From the NCBI GenBank assembly GCA_022702545.1, contig JAHRBC010000004.1, forward strand, positions 1,178,001 to 1,242,000: a DNA stretch of 64,000 bases, written 5' to 3'. Origin of the DNA: Phycomyces nitens. Taxonomy: Eukaryota > Mucoromycota > Mucoromycetes > Mucorales > Phycomycetaceae. The notes beneath the pieces are model-generated. The model saw only the letters and a list, made by a program, of their open reading frames with translations, made no database searches and was not told where the DNA came from. Both the position numbers and the translations under genes were made by a program. Below are positions 46,961-57,892 of this stretch, one piece after another. Every line of letters starts with the position of its first letter. Position 1 is the stretch's first letter.

Positions 46961-47397
46961 AGTCAAAGAGGCAGCGGCTCTCAATCACACTCGAACAAAA
47001 GATGGCCATCATCGAAAAGGAAGACAGCAGCAGGCTAACCATGTCTGAACTTGGGGTATGGGCCTATGAAGAGTTCAAGCACAAGGGCATCTGGAAACCT
47101 GTTCCTAAAAGCACAATTGATGGTATCCTGTCCCAAAGGTCTCGAAAAAGGCTCATGGCCTCGGCTCCATATCAGCGCAGCCATAAGCACCTAGGCACCC
47201 CTATTGCTCCAAGACTCGAAGAAAAGCTTGCCAGGGAACTGGAGAGGGTTGAAAAGGGTGCCAAGCCAGTCAAACAGACAATGATACAGGAGCTTGCAAA
47301 GGCTTATGCTATGGAGGATCCAAGAATTGCTCCACAGATGAAATTTTCCAGGGGATGGGTCCAAAGCGCCCTGAAAAGAAAGCAGGCAATTGAGTAA
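46961..47397 (+). CDS. CENP-B/Tigger-type HTH DNA-binding ORF lacking a DDE domain
   Basis: The conserved frame is open from about 46961 (KRQRLSITLEQK) to the stop at 47397; the first in-frame ATG is at 47002 and falls inside the conserved region, so a lost start or an upstream exon with the acceptor near 46960 is likely. It has a CENP-B N-terminal HTH (SITLEQKMAIIEKEDS, SELGVWAYEEFK, STIDGILSQRSRKR) and a Tc5-type second HTH (RELERVEKG, MIQELAKAYA, FSRGWVQSALKRK). A transposase catalytic domain does not follow in any frame. It is either a truncated pogo/Tigger relic or a domesticated binding protein. Confidence 0.65.
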
Positions 47398-47845
47398 GAC
47401 CAAGGATAATGGGTTCCTATCTAATAAACATGGCCAAGAAGGATTTGAAATGGAAAAGCCATGGTTATCATATACTTTTGTTCGGCTAGTGAACAATGTC
47501 ATAAAGACAGGCTATAATATCATCAAATCCAAATAACAAATTCATTTCTGCCACCCAAGAAAATATGTTAAATACAACCAGGATTTTAGCAGCCTTTAAG
47601 AAATCATGCCTTTAAGATTGAATCTACTTTCAACTACATAAACCTCATCATCTATTTCTTTTATGGCTAGAAATCCATATAGTTTTTCTTTCTTTTAGTT
47701 ATATATATATATACACGTAATAATATCCATTGAACCACCCAACTGGACTCTTGCAAGGATATATTGCTCATATTCCCCCCACACCCCTACTTTTCTTTAT
47801 ATCTGAGGTTAAACAGATGGACACGACAGATAAACCGCGCTTCCA
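47398..47845. other. Intergenic region upstream of RFA1
   Basis: AT-rich, with no supported gene. A TATATATATATATACACG run lies near 47700. The RFA1 promoter elements are listed separately. Confidence 0.45.
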
Positions 47846-47925
47846 CTCCAGACGCGTGACGTATCAGCGCGTGCTGCGCGCTATATTTTTTCCAACGCAT
47901 TAGAACATACCATTCACGCGTCCAT
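47846..47925. promoter_or_regulatory. Two MluI cell-cycle boxes (ACGCGT) upstream of RFA1
   Basis: ACGCGT occurs at 47852-47857 and 47916-47921, 101 and 37 bp before the RFA1 start codon. They lie in a short CpG-rich block (GCGCGTGCTGCGCGC at 47867) that stands out from AT-rich surroundings. ACGCGT is the known MBF (Swi6/Mbp1-type) site of G1/S genes, including replication factor genes in yeasts. Binding here is inferred. Confidence 0.65.
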
Positions 47926-47952
47926 TGTTTGACTTGTTTACCGTTTTCTAAT

Positions 47953-50344
47953 ATGGATAAGCTAACCCCAAACGCCATCAAGAACTTCTTTGAAGACAAG
48001 GGAGATCTTCCTGAGAACTCGCTTCCTGTCGTTCAGGTGATCAACATTAAGCGCATTCCTACTGCAACTGGTCTGCGTTACAGGTAAACGATGATCCGCA
48101 GTACCAGACCTTTGACTTATATGACAATACACGCACCTAGACTGGTCATTTCGGATGGAAACTACTTTATGCAAGGTAAAGACCATGTTTTTGGGGTCTC
48201 TTGACTGATTTGTGTAGCAATGTTGTCTGCTGGACAAGGCGGTTTGATCGAATCGGGACAGATTGACAAGAACTCGATCATCAAGATCTTAAAGTCCAAC
48301 CCCAATACTCTGCAGGGTAGAAAGTGAGTATCCAGAATGGGTGGTGTCTAGATGGATTATTAAACATCTTTTGAACAGGGTCTTGATCCTTGTCAATCTT
48401 GAAGTCGTTGTGACCAGCGTGCCAGAAAAGATCGGCCAGCCTGTCAATGTAGAGAACATACTCAACGAGTCAAGCACCGCTGCTGCAGCCCCTGCTCCTG
48501 TGGCTCAGAGACAACCCTATCAGCAAACAACACAACCTCAACAATATTCAATGGGACAGTCCAGAGACACGATCCAGAGACCCCCAACTAACAATGCGAT
48601 CAACCCTTCAATTACTTCAATCAAGAGCCTCAATCCATACCAGAGCAAGTAAGTGTTTGGGGGTAATATTGGAGTGGCGGCTGACAGGACATTTTTTTTT
48701 CAGGTGGACCATCAAGGCCAGAGTATCCCAAAAGTCTGACATCAAGACATGGAGTAATGCAAAGTCTGATGGAAAGCTATTCTCTGTAAACCTTCTCGAC
48801 AACTCTGTAAGTAGGGGGGAGGGAGGGAGGGAGTGACGGCTGGTTAGTTGGTATTGAATTTAGAATGCTTTATAGGGAGAGATCAAGGCTACTGCATTCA
48901 ATGACCAAGTGGATCGTCTGTATAATCTGTTGGAAGAAGACAAGGTAATTAATTAGACCAATGGAATCAATATGAATACTGATGAAATCTTTAGGTCTAT
49001 TACATTTCTCGGGCAAGAATCACCATGGCTCGCAAGCAGTTTTCTACCATTGACAATGAATATGAACTCTCTCTTGACAATGGCACAGAAATCGAAGTGG
49101 TAAATATTTAAAGCAAAAACATCACAACTCTCTAACCTAAATGCGATCTATAGTGCCCAGATGAAAACTCGGTACCTCAAGGACACTACAACTTTGTCAA
49201 GATTAATGAGATTGATAATTTTGAAAAAGGATCTGTTGTTGGTAAGTTGGTTGCTTTACTTGTAGGACGACAGCTGACAAGTGTTGCACAGATATCGTTG
49301 GTGTAGTAAAGGAAGACAATGGTGTGCAAGAGATTGTGTCCAAGGCATCAGGAAAACCAGTAAGTTTGTGAAAATGAAGAGGGTCAGGAGATATATTATT
49401 AATGTGCCGTTGATATTAGACCAAGAAAAGAGAGTTGGTGGTTGTGGACGAAACACAAAAACAGATTCGTCTTACCTTGTGGGATCGTGTTGCGGAATCG
49501 TTTGATTCCTCGAGTTTCCCAGTCATTATTGCCAAGGGTTGCCGTGTGGGTGATTTCAATGGCAGGGCTCTTTCCTTGTCCAGTGGAGGCTCCCTTAAAA
49601 AGAACCCTAATCTCCCAGAGGCCAATAATCTGAGAAAGTGGTTTGATTCCAATGGACAGAATGCCACGTATTCCATGTTTACTTCTCAGGCCCTGGGATT
49701 CAATGGCACAGGAGACTCTAAAAACACAAAGGTCACCTTATTACAGGCAAAGATGGACAATCTGGGAGGCACCGAAAGGCCAGACATCTTTACTACTCGT
49801 GCTACTGTGGTCTACATTAAGCCCGAGAACATTGCCTATCCAGCCTGCCCAGAATGCAAAAAGAAGACATACAATGGAGGCGATGGCTGGAGATGTGAAA
49901 AGTGCTCCAAGGTGTTTGCTTCTCCTGACTGGAGGTAATGAATATTTAATATGGCAATTGTGTGTGATTTACAGAGCTTGCGATAGATATATTTTGACTA
50001 TGAGGATCGCAGACCCTACATCACAGATATTTGTCAATTCGTTTGATGAGGCTGGCAATATTCTCTTGGGCCAAAATGCCAACCATGTCATGGATCTCAA
50101 GGAGAATAATGATACTAGCTTCCTGAAACTATTGAGTGATGGAGTCAACAAGGCCTACAACTTTAAGATCAAGGCCCGAACAGAGACCTACAATGTAATA
50201 ATTACATGGATCTAAAGAGCGTCTCTAATATATCTTTTATAGGACACTGCTAATATCAAGTATACCGTTCTTGATGCTACTCCAATTGACTATGTCAATG
50301 AAGCAAAGTCTCTTATCGAAGAGATTGAAAAGATGAATATTTGA
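47953..50344 (+). CDS. RFA1: Replication protein A large subunit
   Basis: Twelve exons from 47953 to 50344 sum to 604 codons (603 aa), the usual RPA1 length. DBD-F at the N-terminus ([19 protein letters not shown]), then a Gln/Pro linker with [17 protein letters not shown] ([31 protein letters not shown]), DBD-B ([20 protein letters not shown]) and DBD-C with its zinc ribbon ([20 protein letters not shown]) follow. The conserved LxxYExxLxxW-type C-terminal helix is represented by the last exon. It binds ssDNA in replication, repair and recombination. Two MCB boxes just upstream fit S-phase expression. All introns have GT donors. Confidence 0.97.
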
Positions 50345-51041
50345 AATTACCTAACCCCACAACCACCACCAACCACTAACTACCACCACTACCACCATAA
50401 AAGAAAAGAAAAAGAAAAAAGGCAATAGGCCACTTGATAATTGAATAAGGCCTATCCTATCAATCATATTTAGTACATAAACAATCGCATAAAACGAGAA
50501 ATGCCCAAAAAATCTAATAAATGAATTGAAATTGTATGCTCTTGTAATGATTCCGACTACCCAAGGAGTACAGGATGATAATAAATTTTTGCCCGAGATC
50601 AAGAGAACCCTGTTCATAAATATGCTGATGATTTGAACCCTGTTTTAGAATTGAACCCTTACGGATAGTTCTCAAGCACAAACTGGTGAGCATATCAGTA
50701 TTGTGACCCGAGTAGATACGCTCAAATTGACCTAGGGTGCAAGTCTGTGCGACATATGCTAGATAGCAAGATCAATGACTAATGAATGTGCTCAAAAGTC
50801 TAAAGCAGTGTCATGGTTTCCAGGTGTGTTGTACGAATACCATGCCAAAGATTATTTTTAATTTTTAATATACAAAATAATAATAATAATAATAAAACGA
50901 GCCATTTTTAGATCTCGTTTGGATTTTTGTTCAAGATATCAAAATGGGTGAGCTCTAGGTCACACTTGATTTTGACCATTTAAGCTCTCTGTTCTCCTTT
51001 CCAACATCCCTCCCTCTTTCCTTTAATTGTTCAAAAGGGTC
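50345..51041. other. Intergenic region and ATG22 leader
   Basis: No gene is supported up to the ATG22 start. A CCACCA-rich tract lies at 50360-50398 in the RFA1 3' region. A possible leader intron (50948-51037) and a short upstream reading frame are described as a finding. Confidence 0.5.
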
Positions 51042-53001
51042 ATGAAACAAGAAACCGGATTCTTTGCTAGTCCATTCAACTCCACGGACGCTGATATTGA
51101 TCCGGCATCCGATGTTGCCAAGGAGGTCTTGAAGCAGCCACCGGCAACAAAGTACGAGCTATGGGGCTATTATCTGTATTACAATGGTGTAAGTATATTT
51201 CTTGATCCCTAGAGATCAGCGTCTAAACATGCTCTTTAGGACAACGGCTTTACAATGAACAGTTATATGCCAAATATCTTTCAGTATCTTGCCTACAAGG
51301 GTGGCTTCTACCCTGATACCCCTGATGTAAAGGGATGCGATACCAACGATGCCCTTCGACAGTGTAACATTAGCTGGATGGGAAAGCCAGGAGGAGTGCC
51401 TATAGCCTCCATGCTGCTCTATGTCCAGGCCATTGCCTTTTCCCTCCAATTCCTGCTCTTTACAACCTTTGGCAGTCTAGCAGATTACGGCCGATGGAAC
51501 CGCTACATTCTGCTGGGTGCAACTGTCATCGGCTGTGCGGCCCAGATTGTGCCTATTACTCTAGTCAACGACGATGGTAGCCATTGGAATGCAATGATGG
51601 GTATCATGATTATTGCTTTGATTTCATATGGCACTTCACTGGTATTCTATGCGGCCGCATTTCCTACCCTCAGGTAACTCTCCATGTTAATGATTGGCCA
51701 TTAATTTTTCATTGTTTCTTTCTTTCTTTGTTTGATCAGTGACAATTTGCCTGCAGTTCGCAAGGCAAGGGCTGATCCAGCTCTCTCAAAGGACGAGAAG
51801 CTCCAGGAAACTGAGCTCTGGAGAAACCATGTCTCGGCCGTATCTACGGTCTGGTCCAATGTTGGTTTCCTTATCATGACAGGTAAGAGATTCCAGACTC
51901 CAGATGAGAGATGAGATCCAATAAAGAAGCCCGTTTCTCACTACCTACTTATCTATAGGTGTCCTGTCTGGTGCCTCATTTACCCCGTGGGAAAACTATG
52001 AGTTTCCTGAGGATGTCAGCCATGTCCTAGGCAATGTCCCCCTATTCAACTTCATCTCCACCGTGGTCTGTGGTGGGTTCTGGGTCATTAATGCCATCCC
52101 ATACTTTGTCGCCCAGCCGGCCGGTCGAAGAGGTGGGGAGCTTCCCAAAGGAACCAACCATCTGACTGTTGGCTGGAAATCAATCTTCTTGGCTCTCAAG
52201 TAAGCTTTCAAGTGTGGCAAGAAAATGATCTTGTGCTTATTTTTGGCCATTGTTACTTAGAGAGGCACGCAAACTGCGGTATCTATTCATGTACATCATT
52301 TCTTACTTTATGTTCTCGGATGCTGTGTCCACCACCAACCAGATGATCGGTATCATCCAGGGTGAGATCACCAACTTTTCCGCCCAGCAAGTCACTATTC
52401 TCAATCTTGCCTCGGCTGTCACCTCAATCGTCGGCTGCCTCTTCTTTCTCTGGATTGCAAAGCGCTTCAAGATCAGGACAAAGACCAATCTCTTGATTAT
52501 TATTGGTCTCTCGGGTTTAGTGGCCGTTTGGGGCTGTTTTGGAATCGGCATTGACAACTTTGGGATCAAGGTTAGAAAGCTTGCTTAAAAATAGCCTTGT
52601 TGCTAATGGTTCTATTTTGGTGTATTTAGACCAACTGGGAATTATGGGTGTTCTATGTTTGGACTGGCTTGTTCACTGCTCCAATTTGGGCCTGGCAGAA
52701 TACGATGTTGGCTGAATTGGTTCCAAAGGGAAAGGAGAATTTGTTCTTTGGTCTGTTTGGTATCGTCAACAAGGCCTCGTCCTGGATTGGCCCGGTGGTG
52801 ATCGGTGCCATTACCGAGCATACTGACAATCTGTGGAAGGGCTGGCCATTTGTGCTTGCCTTGTTTGTTATCTCTATCGTTCTCGTGTATTTTATCGATG
52901 TTGACAAGGCAAAGATTGAGATGGGTATCTATCTCGAGGAGAATCCAGAGCCTTCCAGTGCTGAAAGCACGTTTGTAAACGAGAAAACCCAACTCGAATA
53001 A
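51042..53001 (+). CDS. ATG22: Atg22-type vacuolar amino-acid exporter
   Basis: Six exons (51042-51188, 51240-51673, 51740-51882, 51959-52199, 52261-52570, 52630-53001) encode 548 aa. It is an MFS-like permease with about 12 hydrophobic spans. Family signatures: ELWGYYLYYNGDNGF near the N-terminus, FTTFGSLADYGRWNRY, the cytosolic loop with RKLRYLFMYIISYFMFSDA, TTNQMIGIIQ, and PIWAWQNTMLAELVPKGKENLFFGLFGIVNKASSWIGP. Yeast Atg22 exports amino acids from the vacuole after autophagic breakdown. The C-terminal tail is acidic and cytosolic. The ATG at 51042 follows a possible leader intron. Confidence 0.93.
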
Positions 53002-53276
53002 CCACCCCAGGACTGTTATTTTAATAATTCTACACACATACATACATATATATATATATTATTTAATATGTACAGCATTCATCATTTAATAAACATTTTT
53101 TTATAACTAACAAATAAGCAGCTCATTGGTCATGCCACTGCTTGTGGGTCGTTTTGTTTTGGGATTATCTCGGGCAATTGTAAGCAATCTACACTCTTGA
53201 TCGTCTTCTCATATTTGTCTCTAGCCCCGGTTATCTCAAAACGCGTTCCGACAACAGACTAGATCATTATTTAGAA

Positions 53277-56020
53277 ATGTTCAATCATCAATGTAAGCAA
53301 CCCCTCGGGTCGCTTGTTTAAAGAAAGTTTCTCATTAGCCTGCAGTATACCCAATCAGACCACCATTCATCGCCCAGTTACTCTGACTGGACTCTTGAAG
53401 ACAGGTTCCTGCACTGGCTCTGTTCTGACTGTCGCAGTTGGTCTTCGACTCTCGTTCGATCCATCTGCATTTCGACTTGGCAGAGTGCATTGTGAGGGAC
53501 ATTTGGCTGTTAGGGAATCCGTTACCCCTGCAAAAATATTGGCAAAATATGAACCCAAAAAGTCACTTTTGAGTGCCATTTGGGAGTTGGTGAAACCAGA
53601 TTTGTTTCTTTTGGCTTGTATTGTATTGACAGCCGTGGCTGCAGCTGTAGTATATCTTCAGACACCTGTCGTGACAGGTGAATTGATCAATGTTCTCCAA
53701 TTGAGCTTTACCTCGGGTGCCTTGTCTATACAGGACCTCAATGGACCTGCTGTCAGGCTACTGGCTCTCTTGTCTGCTCAAGGTAAAAAATCCATGAGTT
53801 TGCAGATGAATCCTCTGGGCTGAACATTTGATAAAAGGCTTCTTTACCTTTGCCCACATCACTCTGGTGTCTCTATTTGGAGAAAAGGTCGCAGTCCGTC
53901 TAAGACACGACCTGTTCTCTGCAATGGTACGCCAGGACATGTCTTTCTTTGATGCCCATCAGTCAGGAGAGTTGGTTGGTCGATTGACATCAGACGTTGC
54001 TGATTTCAAGGCAAGAATACTATTTTGGCTGTGCATGCAAATATTAAGCATTGTCCTCCAATAGCACACATTTAAGCAAGTCGTAACCCAGGGTCTCAAG
54101 TCCATTACCCAAACAGTCGGTTCAGCCATTCACCTCTTCCGTATCTCTGCCCCCTTGACTCTTAGCATGCTGGCAACCATGCCTATTCTCTATATTCTTT
54201 TGAATGTCTATGGTGCCTATCTGCGCAAATTGAGCAAGCATGGAAAGAGGTTGGATGGTGAAGCAAGCGGGCTGGCAGGAGAGGTACTCAGTTTGATGAT
54301 TGGTTGTTCGGTTGGCTTATAGTCTCTCATAGGTCTTGTCAAACATGAGAACTGTGCGTGCATTTGCTTCAGAAGAACGAGAGATGGAACACTATGGGAA
54401 TGCATGCCAGCGTGTGGCTGAGGCTAATGAGTATATGGGATTCCATATTGGAATATTTCAAGGTAATGTATATCAAAACCAAACACTGGTCTAACTGTCC
54501 AATAGGTCTGACAAATGTCTCGATTGGCTGCATGGTATATTTGGCTGTTGGAAATGGCATAAACTGTTATTAACAGACCTATAGGTCCTTACTGTACTCT
54601 ACTATGGTGGATCGCTGGTCGTGCGCAACGAGATGACCTGTGGTGAACTAATGACGTGAGTTGGATATACCAATGACTAGTAAATAATATCTGCTCTAGT
54701 TACATGCTCTCTACCCAGACTGCCCAACAATCGCTTGGTAAGGATTTTGGATTTTGGATTTAAAGATGATTGTGCTCACTTTACGGTCTAGTATCTTTGG
54801 GAGTCTTGTTTAGCCAGACCATAAAGGCAGCTGCATCTGCCTCGCGTGTATTTGAGTTTATCCACTTGGCACCCAGGGTTCCTTTGCATGGTGGCCTGAT
54901 GCTTGAGCAGGTTGGGGGCGATCTTGAGTTTAGACAGGTGGTGTTTAGCTACCCCACACGTCCTGACCAGCCTGTCTTGGATCGATTTGACCTGGTCGTT
55001 CCCCAGGGAACCACCGTTGCTCTGTGCGGTCCTTCAGGTAACACGATTTCCTTTTTTTCTTCCTTGGGTGAATTGAGATTGAAAGAATACAATGAGTACA
55101 GGCTCGGGTAAGTCCACAATTGCTTCCTTGATCGAGCGCTTCTATGAGCCTTTGGAGGGCAGCATTCGACTGGACGGACAAGAGCTAGAGACCCTTGATC
55201 CTAGCTGGCTAAGACACAATATCGGGTTCATTAACCAAGGTAAGGCGGGGCACCCAGATACCCATGACAGAAATACCAACCCTAGATGTAGAGCCTGTGC
55301 TGTTTGCAACTTCGATTGCGGAAAATATCCGGTATGGTCGGCCCGAGGCAACGATAGAAGAGGTCAAGGAGGCTGCCAGAAAAGCAAATGCTGCTTACTT
55401 TATTGAAGGTTTCACAGACGGCTATGACACAATGGTTGGCGAAAGAGGTGCCTCGCTGTCTGGAGGACAAAAGCAACGAATTGCAATTGCGCGTGCCATT
55501 CTAAAAGACCCAAAGGCAAGTAGGATATACCCAATGGACATGGAACCAATTCTCAGCCCAACTGTGTTGTATAGGTTTTGATACTGGATGAAGCAACGTC
55601 TGCTTTGGACAGTAAGTATGATCGGTTGTCATTGGTGCAGAGTCTCACATGCTGTGCTTGTGTATTTATTGTAGCCCACTCTGAAAAGATGGTCCAGGAA
55701 GCATTGGATCTCTTGATGAAAGGAAGGACAGTGGTGGTGATTGCGCACAGACTGTCGACCATACGATCTGCAGGTACGTCAAGACTTCAAAGTCTTTATT
55801 GTATTGTATTGACAACTCTGCCACCCATGTTTTTTTAGACAAGATTGTGGTGATGGGCCGAGTCCCTGGCAATGTTCTCGAGCAAGGTAACACCAATTGG
55901 AACATGTTTTTATTTCGATTCTCAAACGTCTTACTAGGCACCCACGATGAGTTGATGGCCAACCAGGCTGCGTATTTTAGACTCCACAGCCAACTCTCCC
56001 ATGGCAACCCTATTCTATAA
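53277..56020 (+). CDS. Mitochondrial half-ABC transporter, ABCB8-like
   Basis: Fifteen exons from 53277 to 56020 sum to 667 codons (666 aa). Presequence-like Arg/Ser/Thr-rich N-terminus, then one six-span domain ([56 protein letters not shown]). The helical coupling region reads [20 protein letters not shown]. One nucleotide-binding domain follows: Walker A GPSGSGKSTI (split by an intron), Q loop INQDVEP, signature [15 protein letters not shown], Walker [13 protein letters not shown] and H loop VIAHRLSTI. Residue pattern is closest to ABCB8 among ABCB half transporters; a link to the mitochondrial inner membrane is inferred. Two introns have GC donors (54011 GCAAGA, 55516 GCAAGT). Exon 1 is 16 nt. 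Confidence 0.9.
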
Positions 56021-56113
56021 TAATAATAGTAATAATAATAATAAAACGCACCATAAGTTTAAAGCATCACGTGTATTTGCCACTTTCTCTCTTTCTCTTC
56101 TATCTTTCTTTAT

Positions 56114-57637
56114 ATGCGCAATACCAACATCTTCTCGGGATCCTCTCACCCTGACCTGGCCAATATGGTCTGCCAGCGTCTGGGAGTTCCTCTTGCCCCA
56201 GCGTCACTCCAAAAGTTCAGCAACAAAGAGACAAGCGTAGAGATGGGTAGGTCACCACCCAGATGCTCAGAGGTGGTTCTTAAAAGGCCCATTTGATTCA
56301 TCTAGGTGTGTCTGTAAGAAACAAGGATGTGTTTATTATCCAGAGTGGATGCTACCATATGAACGACGCCATCATCGAACTGTGTATCATGGTCCAGGCA
56401 GCCCGGATGGGATCAGCCAAGCGGGTCACTGCTGTCCTGCCCTACTTTCCATACTGCAAACAGAGCAAGCGCAAGGGTCGTACATCCATCACTGCAAAGT
56501 GTAAGTGCCGGATTAAACAAGAAGAGATTATTTACCTCTTGATAGTGTTGACCAACATGCTGTCTGTGGCCGGTGTGGACCATATTATCGTACGTATGAG
56601 AGACTTGGGAAGCAGTAGATATTTATGGATTGATGGATTGCCACCTAGACAATGGATCTCCATGCGTCCCAAATGCAAGGCTTCTTCCGTGGCCCAGTCG
56701 ACAATCTATACGCCGAGCCTGTGATTGCCCAATGGATTATGCGACATGTACCACAGTGGAGGAACGGAGTGGTTGTGAGCAAGAATGCAGGTGGAGCCAA
56801 GAGGTAAAAGAGCTGCAGTATGGTTGGCTGGGTATTGAGCTGGCTAAATAGGGTGACATCGTTGGCAGATGCGCTGTGCCTGGACTTTGCCTTGATCCAC
56901 CAAGACAAGGCATGGCTGGATGCCCAGGCAAACAACAAGAACAATGGGGACCAGACCAAGCCATTGGTGTTTCCAAAAGCCATTGGCTGGCATCCCGTAG
57001 AGCCCTCAACCCATGCACTGATTGGACTGCTGGGAGGAGTCAGTCAAGAGCCTGGAATTACGCTGGTTGGAGACGTAAAGGACAAGATTGTGTTTCTGAC
57101 TGTAAGTGTGGTTTAAGCTTTGGCTAGAGACTGACGCTGTCAAAGGATGACATGATTGATAGCTGTGGGACGTTTTTGAATGCTGCCGACCACCTGGTTG
57201 GCAAGTGTGGGGCTGCCAGGGTCTATCTGATTGCTACACACGGTGTGTTGAGTGGGGATGCCATTGAGCGCATTGAGGCCTGCGAGAGTGTATATAGGGT
57301 AAGTGACCTCAATTTGGACTTCTTTGGCTGATCATGTCAATATAGCTGGTGGTCACCAACACATTCCCTATCCCCGAGGCAAAGGCCCAGCATTCCACAA
57401 AACTAGTAATGATTGATATCGCCATGACTCTGGCAGAGGCCATTCGACGCACGGTAAGCTCTTCTTTTTCTTTTTATTTAATTTTAAAAATATATATATA
57501 TACATATATGTATATGTGATTGTATGGTGGTGGTGGTGATTGGCTGCTGGCAACCGTGACGCTCATGCTGTGTTATTTTGTGTGTATGACAGCATAATGG
57601 TGAGAGTGTGAGCTACCTATTCAACCACACCGATTAA
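56114..57637 (+). CDS. Ribose-phosphate pyrophosphokinase family protein
   Basis: Eight exons from 56114 to 57637 sum to 361 codons (360 aa). N-terminal half: [59 protein letters not shown]. Middle: [16 protein letters not shown] (metal-binding His). The PRPP-binding loop is intact: [15 protein letters not shown]-terminus: [16 protein letters not shown]. Two oddities: the flexible-loop SPDAGG of catalytic subunits reads SKNAGG (Pro to Lys, Asp to Asn), and about 35 extra residues ([14 protein letters not shown] through IGWHPVEPS) are inserted after FALIH. Such insertions mark yeast Prs1-type and animal PRPS-associated subunits. It may be a regulatory or low-activity subunit of a hetero-oligomeric PRPP synthetase. 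Confidence 0.92.
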
Positions 57638-57892
57638 CTATTTGATTCTACAAGATATATTATTCCATTTATTTATTTATTATATATTTATATTTACAAT
57701 TTCATTCTGGCCCCTTCTTTACAATAATATCAGTCTTTTTGTCTCTTGTACTCCTTAGCGATCAAGCAGGAGAGATAGAGAGAGGGCTACGTATGCACAC
57801 CCATAACTCCATCTAAACCCACACTCTCCTCTTTCTGTCTCTTCAAATATATATATATATTTTTAAAAAAAATTAATACTCGCCATTGAGCG

